10,029 nucleotides of DNA from Bacillota bacterium (GTDB lineage Bacteria > Bacillota_I > Bacilli_A > Acholeplasmatales > Acholeplasmataceae), in assembly GCA_030830185.1 (NCBI GenBank), contig JAURNN010000017.1:1-10029 (forward strand), given 5' to 3'. The notes beneath the pieces are model-generated. The model worked only from the letters and a program-made list of their open reading frames with translations. It ran no database searches and was not told the origin of the DNA. Positions 1 through 6,463 of this stretch are shown here, in pieces; the first letter of the stretch is position 1, and the number at the start of each line of letters is the position of its first letter. Made by a program: the position numbers and the translations under genes.

Positions 1-1
1 A

Positions 2-91
2 ACATTAGAAAATATTGAAAAAGTATATCAACTCATAGAAGACTTAAATGAAAAGGTGAAACAACATGACAAACATTCTACAAGAGATTAA
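2..91 (+). CDS. 3' end of an unidentified gene (29 residues visible)
   Basis: This is the only frame open from the left edge of the window; the other two plus frames hit stops within about 20 bases. It codes 29 residues rich in Glu, Lys and Leu (beginning TLENIEKVYQLIEDL), a heptad-like pattern that suggests a helical or coiled-coil C-terminus, and it ends in TAA at 89-91. The last 26 bases overlap the start of the following phosphoesterase gene, and the ribosome binding site of that gene lies inside this one, so the two are probably co-transcribed and translationally coupled. Too little is visible to assign a family. It could also be a chance open frame, since it is so short. Confidence 0.5.
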   Translation, partial: TLENIEKVYQLIEDLNEKVKQHDKHSTRD

Positions 92-998
92 AAAATTTGA
101 TACGATTATTATTCACGGACATAAAAGGCCAGATGGAGATTGCTATGGAGGACAATACGGACTCAAAGGCATTTTAAAAGCAGCCTTTCCTCATAAGAAC
201 ATTTATGTTGTAGGAGAAGAAAGTGATTACGTCAAGTACGTAGGAACGCCAGATGTGATTACTGATGATGTATATAAAGATGCATTATCAATTGTTGTTG
301 ATACAGCGACCAAAGATCGCATAAGCGACATGAGATATACACTAGGAAAAAAAGTGATTAAAATTGACCATCATATTGATGTTGATGCTTATGGTGATAT
401 GAATTGGGTTGATACGAGTTACCCTGCAGTTTCTGAAATGATTACTGACTTTGCATTTCAGAACAAGTTAGAAATTCCACTAGAATCTTCAATCGCTTTA
501 TATACAGGGTTAATTACAGATACTGGTAGATTTCGTTATCGTGGCGTTTCAAAAAGAACGCATACACTTGCTGGAGTATTAATCGAAGCAGGAGTTGATG
601 TTGAATTTATTGATTCAAAACTCAGCAAAGAAACACTAAAAATGTATGGCTTAAAAGGATATGTTTATTCTAATTTTACAACTGTTGAAGGTGGATTTAT
701 ATACTTAAAGATGCCAAGAGCAGTTATTGAAGAATACGGTGTTACAGATGAAGAAGCTGCTTCTGTTGTCAATTTAATAGGAGGATTAGATAGGTATCCT
801 GTCTGGGCACTTATGATTGAATACGAAAATGAAATTCGTATTAGACTAAGATCTTCTGGACCAACAATTAACACACTTGCTGAAAAGTATGAAGGTGGTG
901 GTCATGCAAAAGCATCAGGAGCAAGATTACCTTCTTGGGAACATGTTGATCAATTTAGTAAAGATGTCATTCAACACATAAAAGACTCAAAGGAGTAA
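66..998 (+). CDS. nrnA: DHH/DHHA1 family phosphoesterase, NrnA-type nanoRNase / pAp phosphatase
   Basis: A 310-residue soluble enzyme expected to degrade 2-5 nt RNA fragments and dephosphorylate pAp in the cytoplasm; some relatives also cleave pApA from cyclic-di-AMP turnover. The N-terminal DHH domain shows HGHKRPDGD (residues 17-25, motif I metal ligands), VDTA (78-81, motif II Asp79), the signature DHH (101-103, motif III) and GLITDTGRFRY (148-158, motif IV Asp152). The C-terminal DHHA1 domain carries the substrate-binding GGGH (277-280) followed by AKASGARL. Length is normal for the family (about 310-325). The start at 66 is preceded by AAAAGGTG at 51-58 with a 7-base spacer. The next gene begins 3 bases after the stop. 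The family call is firm; the exact preferred substrate cannot be told from sequence. Confidence 0.9.
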   Translation: MTNILQEIKKFDTIIIHGHKRPDGDCYGGQYGLKGILKAAFPHKNIYVVGEESDYVKYVGTPDVITDDVYKDALSIVVDTATKDRISDMRYTLGKKVIKIDHHIDVDAYGDMNWVDTSYPAVSEMITDFAFQNKLEIPLESSIALYTGLITDTGRFRYRGVSKRTHTLAGVLIEAGVDVEFIDSKLSKETLKMYGLKGYVYSNFTTVEGGFIYLKMPRAVIEEYGVTDEEAASVVNLIGGLDRYPVWALMIEYENEIRIRLRSSGPTINTLAEKYEGGGHAKASGARLPSWEHVDQFSKDVIQHIKDSKE

Positions 999-1001
999 AT
1001 C

Positions 1002-1511
1002 ATGGAGTATATTTTAGATAGTAATATTACACTAGAACAATTGTTTTATATTATATTGTTACCACTATTCTTAACAGCAGTCATTGCTTATTTTATTGGA
1101 TTTGAAAGACAAAAGATTGGAAAAGCAGCAGGTATTTCTTCTCATATGCTTGTTGCATTCGCTAGTGCTGCAATTGCAATCATGCAACGTCTACTTTATG
1201 AATATGAAATCAGTCAACTTGGGATGCAAGAAGTACAAACACAACGTATTATTGCACAAGTACTCACGGGTATAGGGTTCATCGGTGCAGGTGTCATTTT
1301 AAAAGAAAAAGGCTCAATTAGAGGAATTACCACAGCAACAACAATTTGGTCATCTGCAATCATAGGACTTATATTAGGGAGTGGGTTTCTTGTTTTAGGT
1401 GTCATCGTTGGAGTGTTGATATTCTTATTTATTTTTTTAAGAGACTTAGCAAGAGGATTTAACCCTTTTAGAAAAGATCATAAAAATGATGAGCTTGAAG
1501 ACCATCTATAA
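1002..1511 (+). CDS. MgtC/SapB family membrane protein (short form)
   Basis: A 169-residue polytopic membrane protein. Hydrophobic segments lie near residues 12-33, 46-65, 83-100 and a long stretch at 112-146 that may hold two helices. MgtC/SapB hallmarks are FERQ..GKAAG (34-44), QRIIAQVLTGIGFIGAG (81-97) and RGITTATTIW (107-116). Only a short charged tail follows the last helix, so the C-terminal ACT-like cytoplasmic domain of Salmonella MgtC (about 231 residues) is absent, as in SapB/YhiD-type members. The Asp usually found three residues before the conserved Arg (DPTR-type motif) appears as Gln79 before Arg82. The family is linked to Mg2+ limitation and membrane-potential or ATP-synthase effects, but the biochemical role of short members is unclear. 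AAGGAG at 990-995 overlaps the preceding stop. The stop overlaps the mnmE start as TAATG. Confidence 0.85.
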   Translation: MEYILDSNITLEQLFYIILLPLFLTAVIAYFIGFERQKIGKAAGISSHMLVAFASAAIAIMQRLLYEYEISQLGMQEVQTQRIIAQVLTGIGFIGAGVILKEKGSIRGITTATTIWSSAIIGLILGSGFLVLGVIVGVLIFLFIFLRDLARGFNPFRKDHKNDELEDHL

Positions 1512-2851
1512 TGTCAACAACGATTGCAGCAATTGCTACCCCATATGGAAAAGGTGCAATTTCAATCATTAGAATAAGCGGTAATGATGCCATTACCCTT
1601 TCTTCTAATCTATTTAAAAAAACCAAACTCACCAGTCTTAAACCGAATAAAATGATACATACACAACTCGTTGAAAATAACTTGATTATAGACGATGTAA
1701 TGGTTACAATTTACAACGCGCCTAAATCGTATACAGGCGAAGATATGGTTGAAATCTTTTGTCACGGTGGTATCCAAGTTACTCAAAATGTGTTAAATGC
1801 TGTTTTAAGACAAAACATAGAACTTGCTAAACCAGGTGAATTTACAGAACGTGCCTATTTGAATCAAAAACTTGATTTGATACAAGCAGAATCAGTGATG
1901 GATCTTATTAACGCTGAAAATGATTTACAGCTTAAGCTGGCTCAAGCCGGTCTTCAATCTTTTATCTCAAAGAAAATTCAAATATTTAGAGAAAAAATCA
2001 TGTCTTGGATTACACATATTGAGGTGAATATCGATTATCCAGAATATGAATCTGAAAATGAAATCACTCAAGCTTTTTTAATGCCACAACTCATCGAATT
2101 TATTCATGAAATTGATGTGTCTCTAAAAGAATCCAACAAAAACAAGTGGATTGTTAATGGTTTAAAAACTGCCATTATTGGAAAACCAAATGTTGGCAAA
2201 AGTAGTTTACTAAACGCACTTATTAAAGAAGAAAAAGCAATTGTTACGAACATTCCAGGAACAACCCGAGATGTGATAGAAGGTTATATTAACATCAATG
2301 GTATTAAACTCCACTTACTTGATACAGCAGGTATACGTCACAGTGAAGATACAATTGAACGCATTGGTATCGAAAAATCAAAACAAGTGATTGAAAAAGC
2401 TGAGTTGATTATTTTTGTTGTTGATCAATCTCAACCCATTGATGAAGAAGAAAAAGCTCTTTTAGCCTCTATCTCAGACAAGCCGCATCTGATTGTTGGA
2501 AATAAAAACGACATTAGTGATAATCAATCAGGCATTGACTTAATTTCGTTATCAGCTAAATCCTCAATAAACATTCACCTTTTAGAGGATGCAATCAAAA
2601 AGTTATTTGATTTGGGCGACTTAGATTCTAGGAATTTAGAATTTCTTTCTAACGAAAGACAAATCAAGCTATTAGAAAAATGTCATCAACATTTAAATCA
2701 AGCGATGTCATCAACAAAAAACAACTTACCAATCGATATGATTCAACTAGATTTAAGAGACGCTTGGGAAGCTTTATCAGATATTACGGGTCAAAGGTAT
2801 CACGAATCACTTGTTGATGACATGTTTAGACGCTTTTGTCTCGGTAAATAA
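1511..2851 (+). CDS. mnmE: tRNA uridine-5-carboxymethylaminomethyl modification GTPase MnmE (TrmE)
   Basis: A 446-residue GTPase that works with MnmG to install the cmnm5/nm5 group on wobble U34 of tRNAs reading NNA/NNG codons. The N-terminal tetrahydrofolate-binding domain begins TTIAAIATPYGKGAISIIR and includes the TGEDMVEIFCHGG stretch. The G domain sits inside the helical domain: G1 GKPNVGKSS (224-232), G2 TTRD (251-254), G3 DTAG (271-274), G4 NKND (331-334). Asn227 in G1 matches the Asn that helps coordinate the activating K+ ion. The C-terminus is CLGK (443-446), with the conserved catalytic Cys443. Length and motif positions match E. coli MnmE (454 residues). There is no strong SD; the ATG shares its A with the preceding stop (TAATG), so translation is probably coupled to the MgtC-like gene. 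Its partner gene mnmG is not in this window. Confidence 0.97.
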   Translation: MSTTIAAIATPYGKGAISIIRISGNDAITLSSNLFKKTKLTSLKPNKMIHTQLVENNLIIDDVMVTIYNAPKSYTGEDMVEIFCHGGIQVTQNVLNAVLRQNIELAKPGEFTERAYLNQKLDLIQAESVMDLINAENDLQLKLAQAGLQSFISKKIQIFREKIMSWITHIEVNIDYPEYESENEITQAFLMPQLIEFIHEIDVSLKESNKNKWIVNGLKTAIIGKPNVGKSSLLNALIKEEKAIVTNIPGTTRDVIEGYININGIKLHLLDTAGIRHSEDTIERIGIEKSKQVIEKAELIIFVVDQSQPIDEEEKALLASISDKPHLIVGNKNDISDNQSGIDLISLSAKSSINIHLLEDAIKKLFDLGDLDSRNLEFLSNERQIKLLEKCHQHLNQAMSSTKNNLPIDMIQLDLRDAWEALSDITGQRYHESLVDDMFRRFCLGK

Positions 2852-2862
2852 ACACCATTTCA

Positions 2863-2871
2863 TGATATAAT
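2863..2871 (+). promoter_or_regulatory. Extended -10 promoter candidate for dnaX
   Basis: TGATATAAT is a perfect TGn extended -10 element with a consensus TATAAT (2866-2871) in the 37-base gap after mnmE. No recognisable -35 hexamer lies 16-18 bases upstream, but extended -10 promoters can work without one. Initiation about 7 bases downstream would fall near 2877-2879, at the very start of the AGGAG SD (2878-2882) of dnaX, giving an unusually short leader. This is sequence-based inference. Confidence 0.55.
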
Positions 2872-2888
2872 AACGTTAGGAGATATAC

Positions 2889-4565
2889 ATGGCATATGTC
2901 GCATTATATCGTGCATATCGACCAAAAACATTTCATGATGTGATTGGTCAAGAAGCCGTGATTCAAACGCTTCAAAATGCACTCAAATTTAATCAAACAT
3001 CACACGCCTACTTATTTAGTGGTCCAAGAGGAACCGGAAAAACATCGATTGCTAAAATATTTGCTAAAGCAATTAATTGTTTTCAAGAAGATCAAGAAGT
3101 ATATGATCACTGCGGAGTTTATCATACATTAAAAGCTTCTGATATGACAGATATTATTGAACTTGATGCTGCCTCAAATAACGGTGTTGATGAAATCCGT
3201 GACATAAGAGATAAAGTTAAATTTATGCCTAGTATCGGTAAATATAAAGTTTATATTATCGACGAGGTTCATATGTTAACGACGGGTGCATTTAACGCAT
3301 TACTAAAAACATTAGAAGAACCACCACAACATGTGATTTTTATTCTTGCAACTACAGAAATTCATAAAATACCGCAAACAATTTTATCCCGTTGTCAACG
3401 CTTTGATTTCACACTCGTTTCCACAGATAAAATTATAAAAAAAATTGATGAAATTGCTTCTAAAGAAGCTATTAAAATCACTAAAGAAGCTACAAAAGCA
3501 ATCTCTATTTTAGGTGGTGGATCAGTAAGAGACTCCATTTCTTTACTTGATCAAGTTCGTGCTTATGCAGCAGCTGAAATTACTGAAGAAATTGTTTATC
3601 AAGTGACCGGTGCAGTATCCAGCAAAGATTTACAAGAACTTCTTAAAGCGATCGTTAATAAAGAAGCCGCAGAAGCTTTAAACATCATCAAAAAACAAAT
3701 TTATCAAGGAAAAGAAGTTGGTCGAATTCTTGCCGATTTAACAGAAGCTCTTTCTCAAATACTAAAAGAAAAAGCAACCAAGCAAAAAGGGTTTTACGAA
3801 TCAATTTCATCCTACATTCCATTTGAAAAACTATATCATTATTTAGATGTGATTAATGCATTAAGTTATGATATAAAATATACTACCCAAAAAGAAACCT
3901 ATTTAGAACTTGCTGTTGTAAAAATGATTGAACACCAAGCAATTACAAATATTGATGTTTCATCTGAAATTCAAACATTGCGTCTAGAAATTCAAAAATT
4001 AAAAGAACATAAGCAATCGCAAGTGATGACACAACCTGAAGCTCCAATTAAAGAAGAAAAAAGAAGTGAGCCACAAATAGGAAGAGAACCGCTTGTTACA
4101 ATAGTTGAGGTCGAAAGAATTTTGCATCAAAGCGACAAACAAAAGAAAGAAAGTCTTTTAGCAGCATGGCATAAATTAGAACTATTTGATGAACCCGGAA
4201 AAGAGTTATCAGCCCACCTATTATTTAAAGGTGAACTAGAAGCCGTATCAGAAAAAGAAATGATTCTTGTTTATGATGATGTTGCAACAGCGACTCAAAT
4301 GTATGATCAAGATATTAAAAATGACGTTTTAGAAATATTAAATTCAAAATCTAAAGTCATTGAAAACTACGCTGTCATTTTAAAATCTGACTGGCTTGCA
4401 ATTAAGGCGGAATATGTCACATTGTGGAAACAAGGGCATACAGAACCTAAATTAACCAATCGTGATTTACAATTGTATAAGAAAAGTAATCATATTAAAA
4501 CCGATGAAGCTTATGATATCGCAAAAGAATACTTCGGTGAAAAGGCAACAAAGAAAGGAAACTGA
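2889..4565 (+). CDS. dnaX: DNA polymerase III clamp loader subunit tau (gamma/tau), DnaX
   Basis: A 558-residue AAA+ ATPase that assembles the replisome clamp loader and couples polymerases to helicase. Domain I has Walker A GPRGTGKTS (45-53), Walker B VYIIDEVHML (121-130), sensor 1 LATTE (153-157) and the SRC arginine-finger motif (167-169), then the lid and collar domains to about residue 360. A charged, proline-containing linker (about 375-400) leads to a C-terminal tau-type domain. The zinc module is degenerate: Cys64 and Cys75 remain, but the positions of the third and fourth Cys read Tyr78 and Leu81, and the Cys64-Cys75 spacing is two residues longer than in E. coli (C64/C73/C76/C79). 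An A6G run at 4057-4063 in the linker precedes a -1 frame TGA. SD is AGGAG with a 6-base spacer. It ends in TGA, overlapping no gene but one base before the ybaB ATG; dnaX-ybaB-recR order is conserved in Firmicutes. Confidence 0.97.
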   Translation: MAYVALYRAYRPKTFHDVIGQEAVIQTLQNALKFNQTSHAYLFSGPRGTGKTSIAKIFAKAINCFQEDQEVYDHCGVYHTLKASDMTDIIELDAASNNGVDEIRDIRDKVKFMPSIGKYKVYIIDEVHMLTTGAFNALLKTLEEPPQHVIFILATTEIHKIPQTILSRCQRFDFTLVSTDKIIKKIDEIASKEAIKITKEATKAISILGGGSVRDSISLLDQVRAYAAAEITEEIVYQVTGAVSSKDLQELLKAIVNKEAAEALNIIKKQIYQGKEVGRILADLTEALSQILKEKATKQKGFYESISSYIPFEKLYHYLDVINALSYDIKYTTQKETYLELAVVKMIEHQAITNIDVSSEIQTLRLEIQKLKEHKQSQVMTQPEAPIKEEKRSEPQIGREPLVTIVEVERILHQSDKQKKESLLAAWHKLELFDEPGKELSAHLLFKGELEAVSEKEMILVYDDVATATQMYDQDIKNDVLEILNSKSKVIENYAVILKSDWLAIKAEYVTLWKQGHTEPKLTNRDLQLYKKSNHIKTDEAYDIAKEYFGEKATKKGN

Positions 4566-4566
4566 T

Positions 4567-4857
4567 ATGAATCCAAATATGCTAAACAAGCTCAAAAAAA
4601 TGCAAAAACAAATGCTTGAAGCACAAGAACAACTTGAGTCCAAAGAGTTTTACGGAAAAGCAAGTGGAGTAACAGTGATTGTTCAAGGAACAAAACAACT
4701 CATCGATGTTCAAATCGATCCAGAACTATTAGCAGAAGTTGAACTACTTCAAGATGCCATCGTGATGGCAACCAATGATGCACTTAAGCAAATAGAAAAA
4801 GAAACAGAAGAAACCATGGGCCGATTTGCTGGTGGCATGGGTGGATTTGGATTCTAA
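4567..4857 (+). CDS. YbaB/EbfC family nucleoid-associated protein
   Basis: A 96-residue small DNA-binding protein of the YbaB/EbfC family, which forms a dimer that coats or bends DNA. The start at 4567 gives the family's typical opening MNPNMLNKLKKMQKQMLEAQ, a long amphipathic helix, followed by the core with VTVIVQGTKQLIDVQIDPEL and a glycine-rich end (MGRFAGGMGGFGF). An in-frame ATG at 4462 would add 35 residues encoded inside dnaX and is unlikely: AAAGGA at 4555-4560 sits 6 bases before 4567, and the length then matches the family (about 100-110). Placement between dnaX and recR is the classic conserved arrangement. Its stop overlaps the recR start as TAATG. The B. subtilis equivalent is yaaK. 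Confidence 0.93.
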   Translation: MNPNMLNKLKKMQKQMLEAQEQLESKEFYGKASGVTVIVQGTKQLIDVQIDPELLAEVELLQDAIVMATNDALKQIEKETEETMGRFAGGMGGFGF

Positions 4858-5441
4858 TGTATCCAAAAAGTCTAGATAAACTCATAGAAGATTTTCAAAA
4901 GTTACCAGGAATCGGTGAAAAAACAGCTGAAAGACTTGCACTTCACCTTATTACCACGCAATCTAAAGAAGACATTTTAGTATTTTCAAAAAATTTAGAA
5001 GCAGTCACGACATCCATTCATGAATGTCCAACATGTCATATGATTACTGATCAACCCTTGTGTGATATTTGTAGTGATTCTGACAGAGAAAACATTGTGA
5101 TGGTTGTAGCAGAAGCAAAAGATGTGATTTCACTCGAAAAAATGCAAACGTATAAAGGCTATTATCATGTTTTAGGAAATTTAATTGATTTTTCAAGAGG
5201 AATTTCAAATGAAGATCTTAACATTGATACGCTTCAAATACGGTTATCTCATTTTAATGAAATGATCATTGCAACCAACAGTACGGTAGAAGGTGAACTT
5301 ACAGCCCGGTACTTACATTCTTTATTTAAAGATAGTATCACTGTTACAAGACTCGCATACGGATTACCAATGGGAACAGATTTTAAATATGCAGATAGTC
5401 AAACACTGGCTAAGGCAGTTGAGAATAGAAAAGGATTTTAA
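4857..5441 (+). CDS. recR: Recombination mediator protein RecR
   Basis: A 194-residue protein of the RecFOR pathway, forming a ring with RecO that helps load RecA onto SSB-coated single-stranded DNA at gaps. Visible domains: N-terminal helix-hairpin-helix LPGIGEKTAERLALHL (16-31), a C4 zinc finger with Cys57, Cys60, Cys69 and Cys72, a Toprim domain opening at VMVVAEAKDV (81-90, Glu86), and a C-terminal stretch with ATNSTVEGELTARYL (139-153) and TRLAYGLPMG (164-173). Length matches B. subtilis RecR (198). One Toprim stretch is unusual: where most RecR have an ISPL..GIGP-like sequence, this one reads LIDFSRGISN (109-118). The start is coupled to the ybaB stop (TAATG), with only a weak GGTGG upstream. 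Confidence 0.97.
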   Translation: MYPKSLDKLIEDFQKLPGIGEKTAERLALHLITTQSKEDILVFSKNLEAVTTSIHECPTCHMITDQPLCDICSDSDRENIVMVVAEAKDVISLEKMQTYKGYYHVLGNLIDFSRGISNEDLNIDTLQIRLSHFNEMIIATNSTVEGELTARYLHSLFKDSITVTRLAYGLPMGTDFKYADSQTLAKAVENRKGF

Positions 5442-5442
5442 G

Positions 5443-5451
5443 AAAAGGGGG
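5443..5451 (+). promoter_or_regulatory. G-rich ribosome binding site of the 88-residue membrane protein
   Basis: AAAAGGGGG, 5 bases before the ATG at 5457. A run of five G is out of line with the AGGAG sites of neighbouring genes but still complementary to the 16S tail. It lies in the 15-base gap after recR and supports the 5457 start over an overlapping frame that begins inside recR. Confidence 0.7.
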
Positions 5452-5456
5452 TTTAT

Positions 5457-5723
5457 ATGGAATCAAGTGGCATCTTAAATTTTATTAATAATATTTTTGG
5501 AGATATTAACGGATTTCTTCAAAACCTCATTCAATTTGATGACCTCATCCTTGGTTTTTATGATCAAGTCATTGCACCGCTTCCTGAACTTGTTAAAATT
5601 CCAGGAAGCGTCTTACTTGCGGTGATTCTTGTTTTAGGAACCATTCAATTTGTTAAGAAAATGCTTAAATTATTTATTGTTGTTGCGGTGATTCTTGTCA
5701 TCGTCTTAGCAATGTCATCATAA
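5457..5723 (+). CDS. Small membrane protein of unknown function
   Basis: An 88-residue protein with an amphipathic N-terminal half (about 1-45, containing FDD and a single conserved-looking PLPELVKIPG turn) and two closely spaced hydrophobic segments at about 50-65 and 71-87, split by the basic KKMLK. No signal peptide cleavage site or enzyme motif is visible. It starts 15 bases after recR behind a strong SD, so it is likely the last gene of the dnaX-ybaB-recR unit. In Bacillus the small membrane protein BofA also lies downstream of recR and has a similar size, but I do not see a convincing residue-level match and nothing else here suggests sporulation. I do not recognise its family. Confidence 0.8.
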   Translation: MESSGILNFINNIFGDINGFLQNLIQFDDLILGFYDQVIAPLPELVKIPGSVLLAVILVLGTIQFVKKMLKLFIVVAVILVIVLAMSS

Positions 5724-5727
5724 ATGC

Positions 5728-5756
5728 TTGCAAATGTATGTGGTTTACGTTACAAT
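5728..5756 (+). promoter_or_regulatory. Sigma-70/SigA-type promoter of rpoE
   Basis: TTGCAA (5728-5733) and TACAAT (5751-5756) are separated by exactly 17 bases, each with one mismatch or so to the consensus TTGACA/TATAAT. Predicted transcription start is near 5763, giving a leader of about 17 bases that still contains the AGGAGG SD (5769-5774). The -10 is flanked by two copies of TTACGTT (5745-5751 and 5759-5765). Confidence 0.7.
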
Positions 5757-5779
5757 AGTTACGTTTTTAGGAGGCGTCA

Positions 5780-6370
5780 ATGAACAAACCAAATGATTCA
5801 TTATCAATGTTAGAACTTGCAGAACTCTATATTAGAGAAAAAAATGAAAATACCCCACTTCAAGATATCATCAATTATATTTTTGAAGTAAAAGGTTTTC
5901 AATTAAACGATTTTCAAAAACTTAATGCATTTTATCTTGATTTAACGCATAGTGCGAAATTTGTATTTTGTGGTAACAATCTTTGGAACCTCAAAGAAAA
6001 CAATTTAGAGCTGTGGGATAAAGAAGGGTTTGCTTACGTTGGAGATGTTGATGCAAGTGAAGAAGATGTCGAAGAAGACATTGAATTTACTGATTTTAAT
6101 ATTGATGATATTTCGCTACCATCTGAAGATGAAGAACTTCTTGTTGAAGAAGATAATGATGACGATGAAGAAGATATCGATATCATTGAAGATGAAGAAG
6201 AGATTGAAGCAATCTTAGAAGAAAAAGAATATATTGATGTAGAAATTTCAATGAAATCAACCGATGAAGATGATGGCGATGATGTTGAACTTGATTTTGA
6301 TGAAGACTTTGATGATGAAGACTACAATGAAATCATGGATGATTACGAAGATATGTATGACGAAGATTAA
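5780..6370 (+). CDS. rpoE: DNA-directed RNA polymerase delta subunit, RpoE
   Basis: A 196-residue accessory subunit of Firmicutes/Mollicutes RNA polymerase that promotes recycling and reduces non-specific or unstable promoter binding. Residues 6-72 form the HARE-HTH domain: SMLELAELYI at the start, the mid-domain PLQDIINYIF, and FYLDLTHSAKFVFCGNNLWNLK, which parallels B. subtilis FYTDL...RF.....WGLR. From about residue 88 to the end the protein is an extremely acidic, presumably disordered tail with only two Lys and no Arg; this tail competes with nucleic acid for the polymerase. It is slightly longer than B. subtilis RpoE (173). AGGAGG lies 5 bases before the ATG. It has its own promoter and terminator, so it looks monocistronic. 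The name refers to the delta subunit, not the extracytoplasmic sigma factor. Confidence 0.94.
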   Translation: MNKPNDSLSMLELAELYIREKNENTPLQDIINYIFEVKGFQLNDFQKLNAFYLDLTHSAKFVFCGNNLWNLKENNLELWDKEGFAYVGDVDASEEDVEEDIEFTDFNIDDISLPSEDEELLVEEDNDDDEEDIDIIEDEEEIEAILEEKEYIDVEISMKSTDEDDGDDVELDFDEDFDDEDYNEIMDDYEDMYDED

Positions 6371-6391
6371 AAGTCTCCAAGAGACTTTTTT
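6369..6391 (+). terminator. Rho-independent terminator after rpoE
   Basis: AAAAGTCTC (6369-6377) pairs perfectly with GAGACTTTT (6381-6389) around a CAA loop, and the run continues as six T (6386-6391). The stem begins inside the rpoE stop codon. The G/C content of the stem is modest (three G:C pairs), so termination may be partial. Confidence 0.75.
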
Positions 6392-6402
6392 CTTGTTAGA
6401 AC

Positions 6403-6434
6403 TTACAAAATAAAACCAAAAAATCATGTATAAT
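6403..6434 (+). promoter_or_regulatory. Promoter candidate for fba
   Basis: A consensus TATAAT at 6429-6434 lies between the rpoE terminator and fba. The best -35-like hexamer, TTACAA at 6403-6408, is 20 bases away, longer than ideal. The surrounding DNA is almost pure A/T with A-tracts that could act as an UP-like element. Predicted start near 6441 leaves a leader of about 23 bases including AAAGGAG at 6449-6455. Confidence 0.5.
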
Positions 6435-6463
6435 AACATTGAAATGATAAAGGAGAAAACAAT

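Noticed and set aside
665..874. Minus-strand open frame opposite nrnA
   Set aside because: Shadow of a clear coding region, with no ribosome binding site or recognisable product.
2878..2891. AGGAGATATACATG before dnaX resembles the T7 gene 10 / expression-vector ribosome binding site
   Set aside because: The match is short, and the surrounding sequence is native chromosomal DNA with no vector features; an SD plus AT-rich spacer converges easily.
3437..3448. Run of eight A inside dnaX giving an in-phase A AAA AAA slip heptamer followed by a -1 TGA
   Set aside because: A shift here would cut the protein near residue 186 within the ATPase module, unlike any known gamma form; A-runs coding Lys-Lys are expected in AT-rich DNA.
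4563..4565. Possible UGA=Trp genetic code (Mollicutes code 4)
   Set aside because: TGA ends dnaX and ftsH exactly at the expected C-termini and Trp residues are encoded by TGG, so TGA is a stop here.
4462..4566. In-frame 35-residue N-terminal extension of the YbaB protein
   Set aside because: It lies wholly inside dnaX in another frame, has no SD and no family counterpart; 4567 has a good SD.
5457..5723. Calling the 88-residue membrane protein BofA from its position after recR
   Set aside because: Size and position are similar but I see no residue-level match, and no sporulation genes are in view.
6030..6439. Overlapping frames on both strands in the rpoE acidic tail
   Set aside because: They arise from the repetitive GAT/GAA codons of the acidic tail and give low-complexity Met/Lys/Leu or Ile/Val/Phe products.
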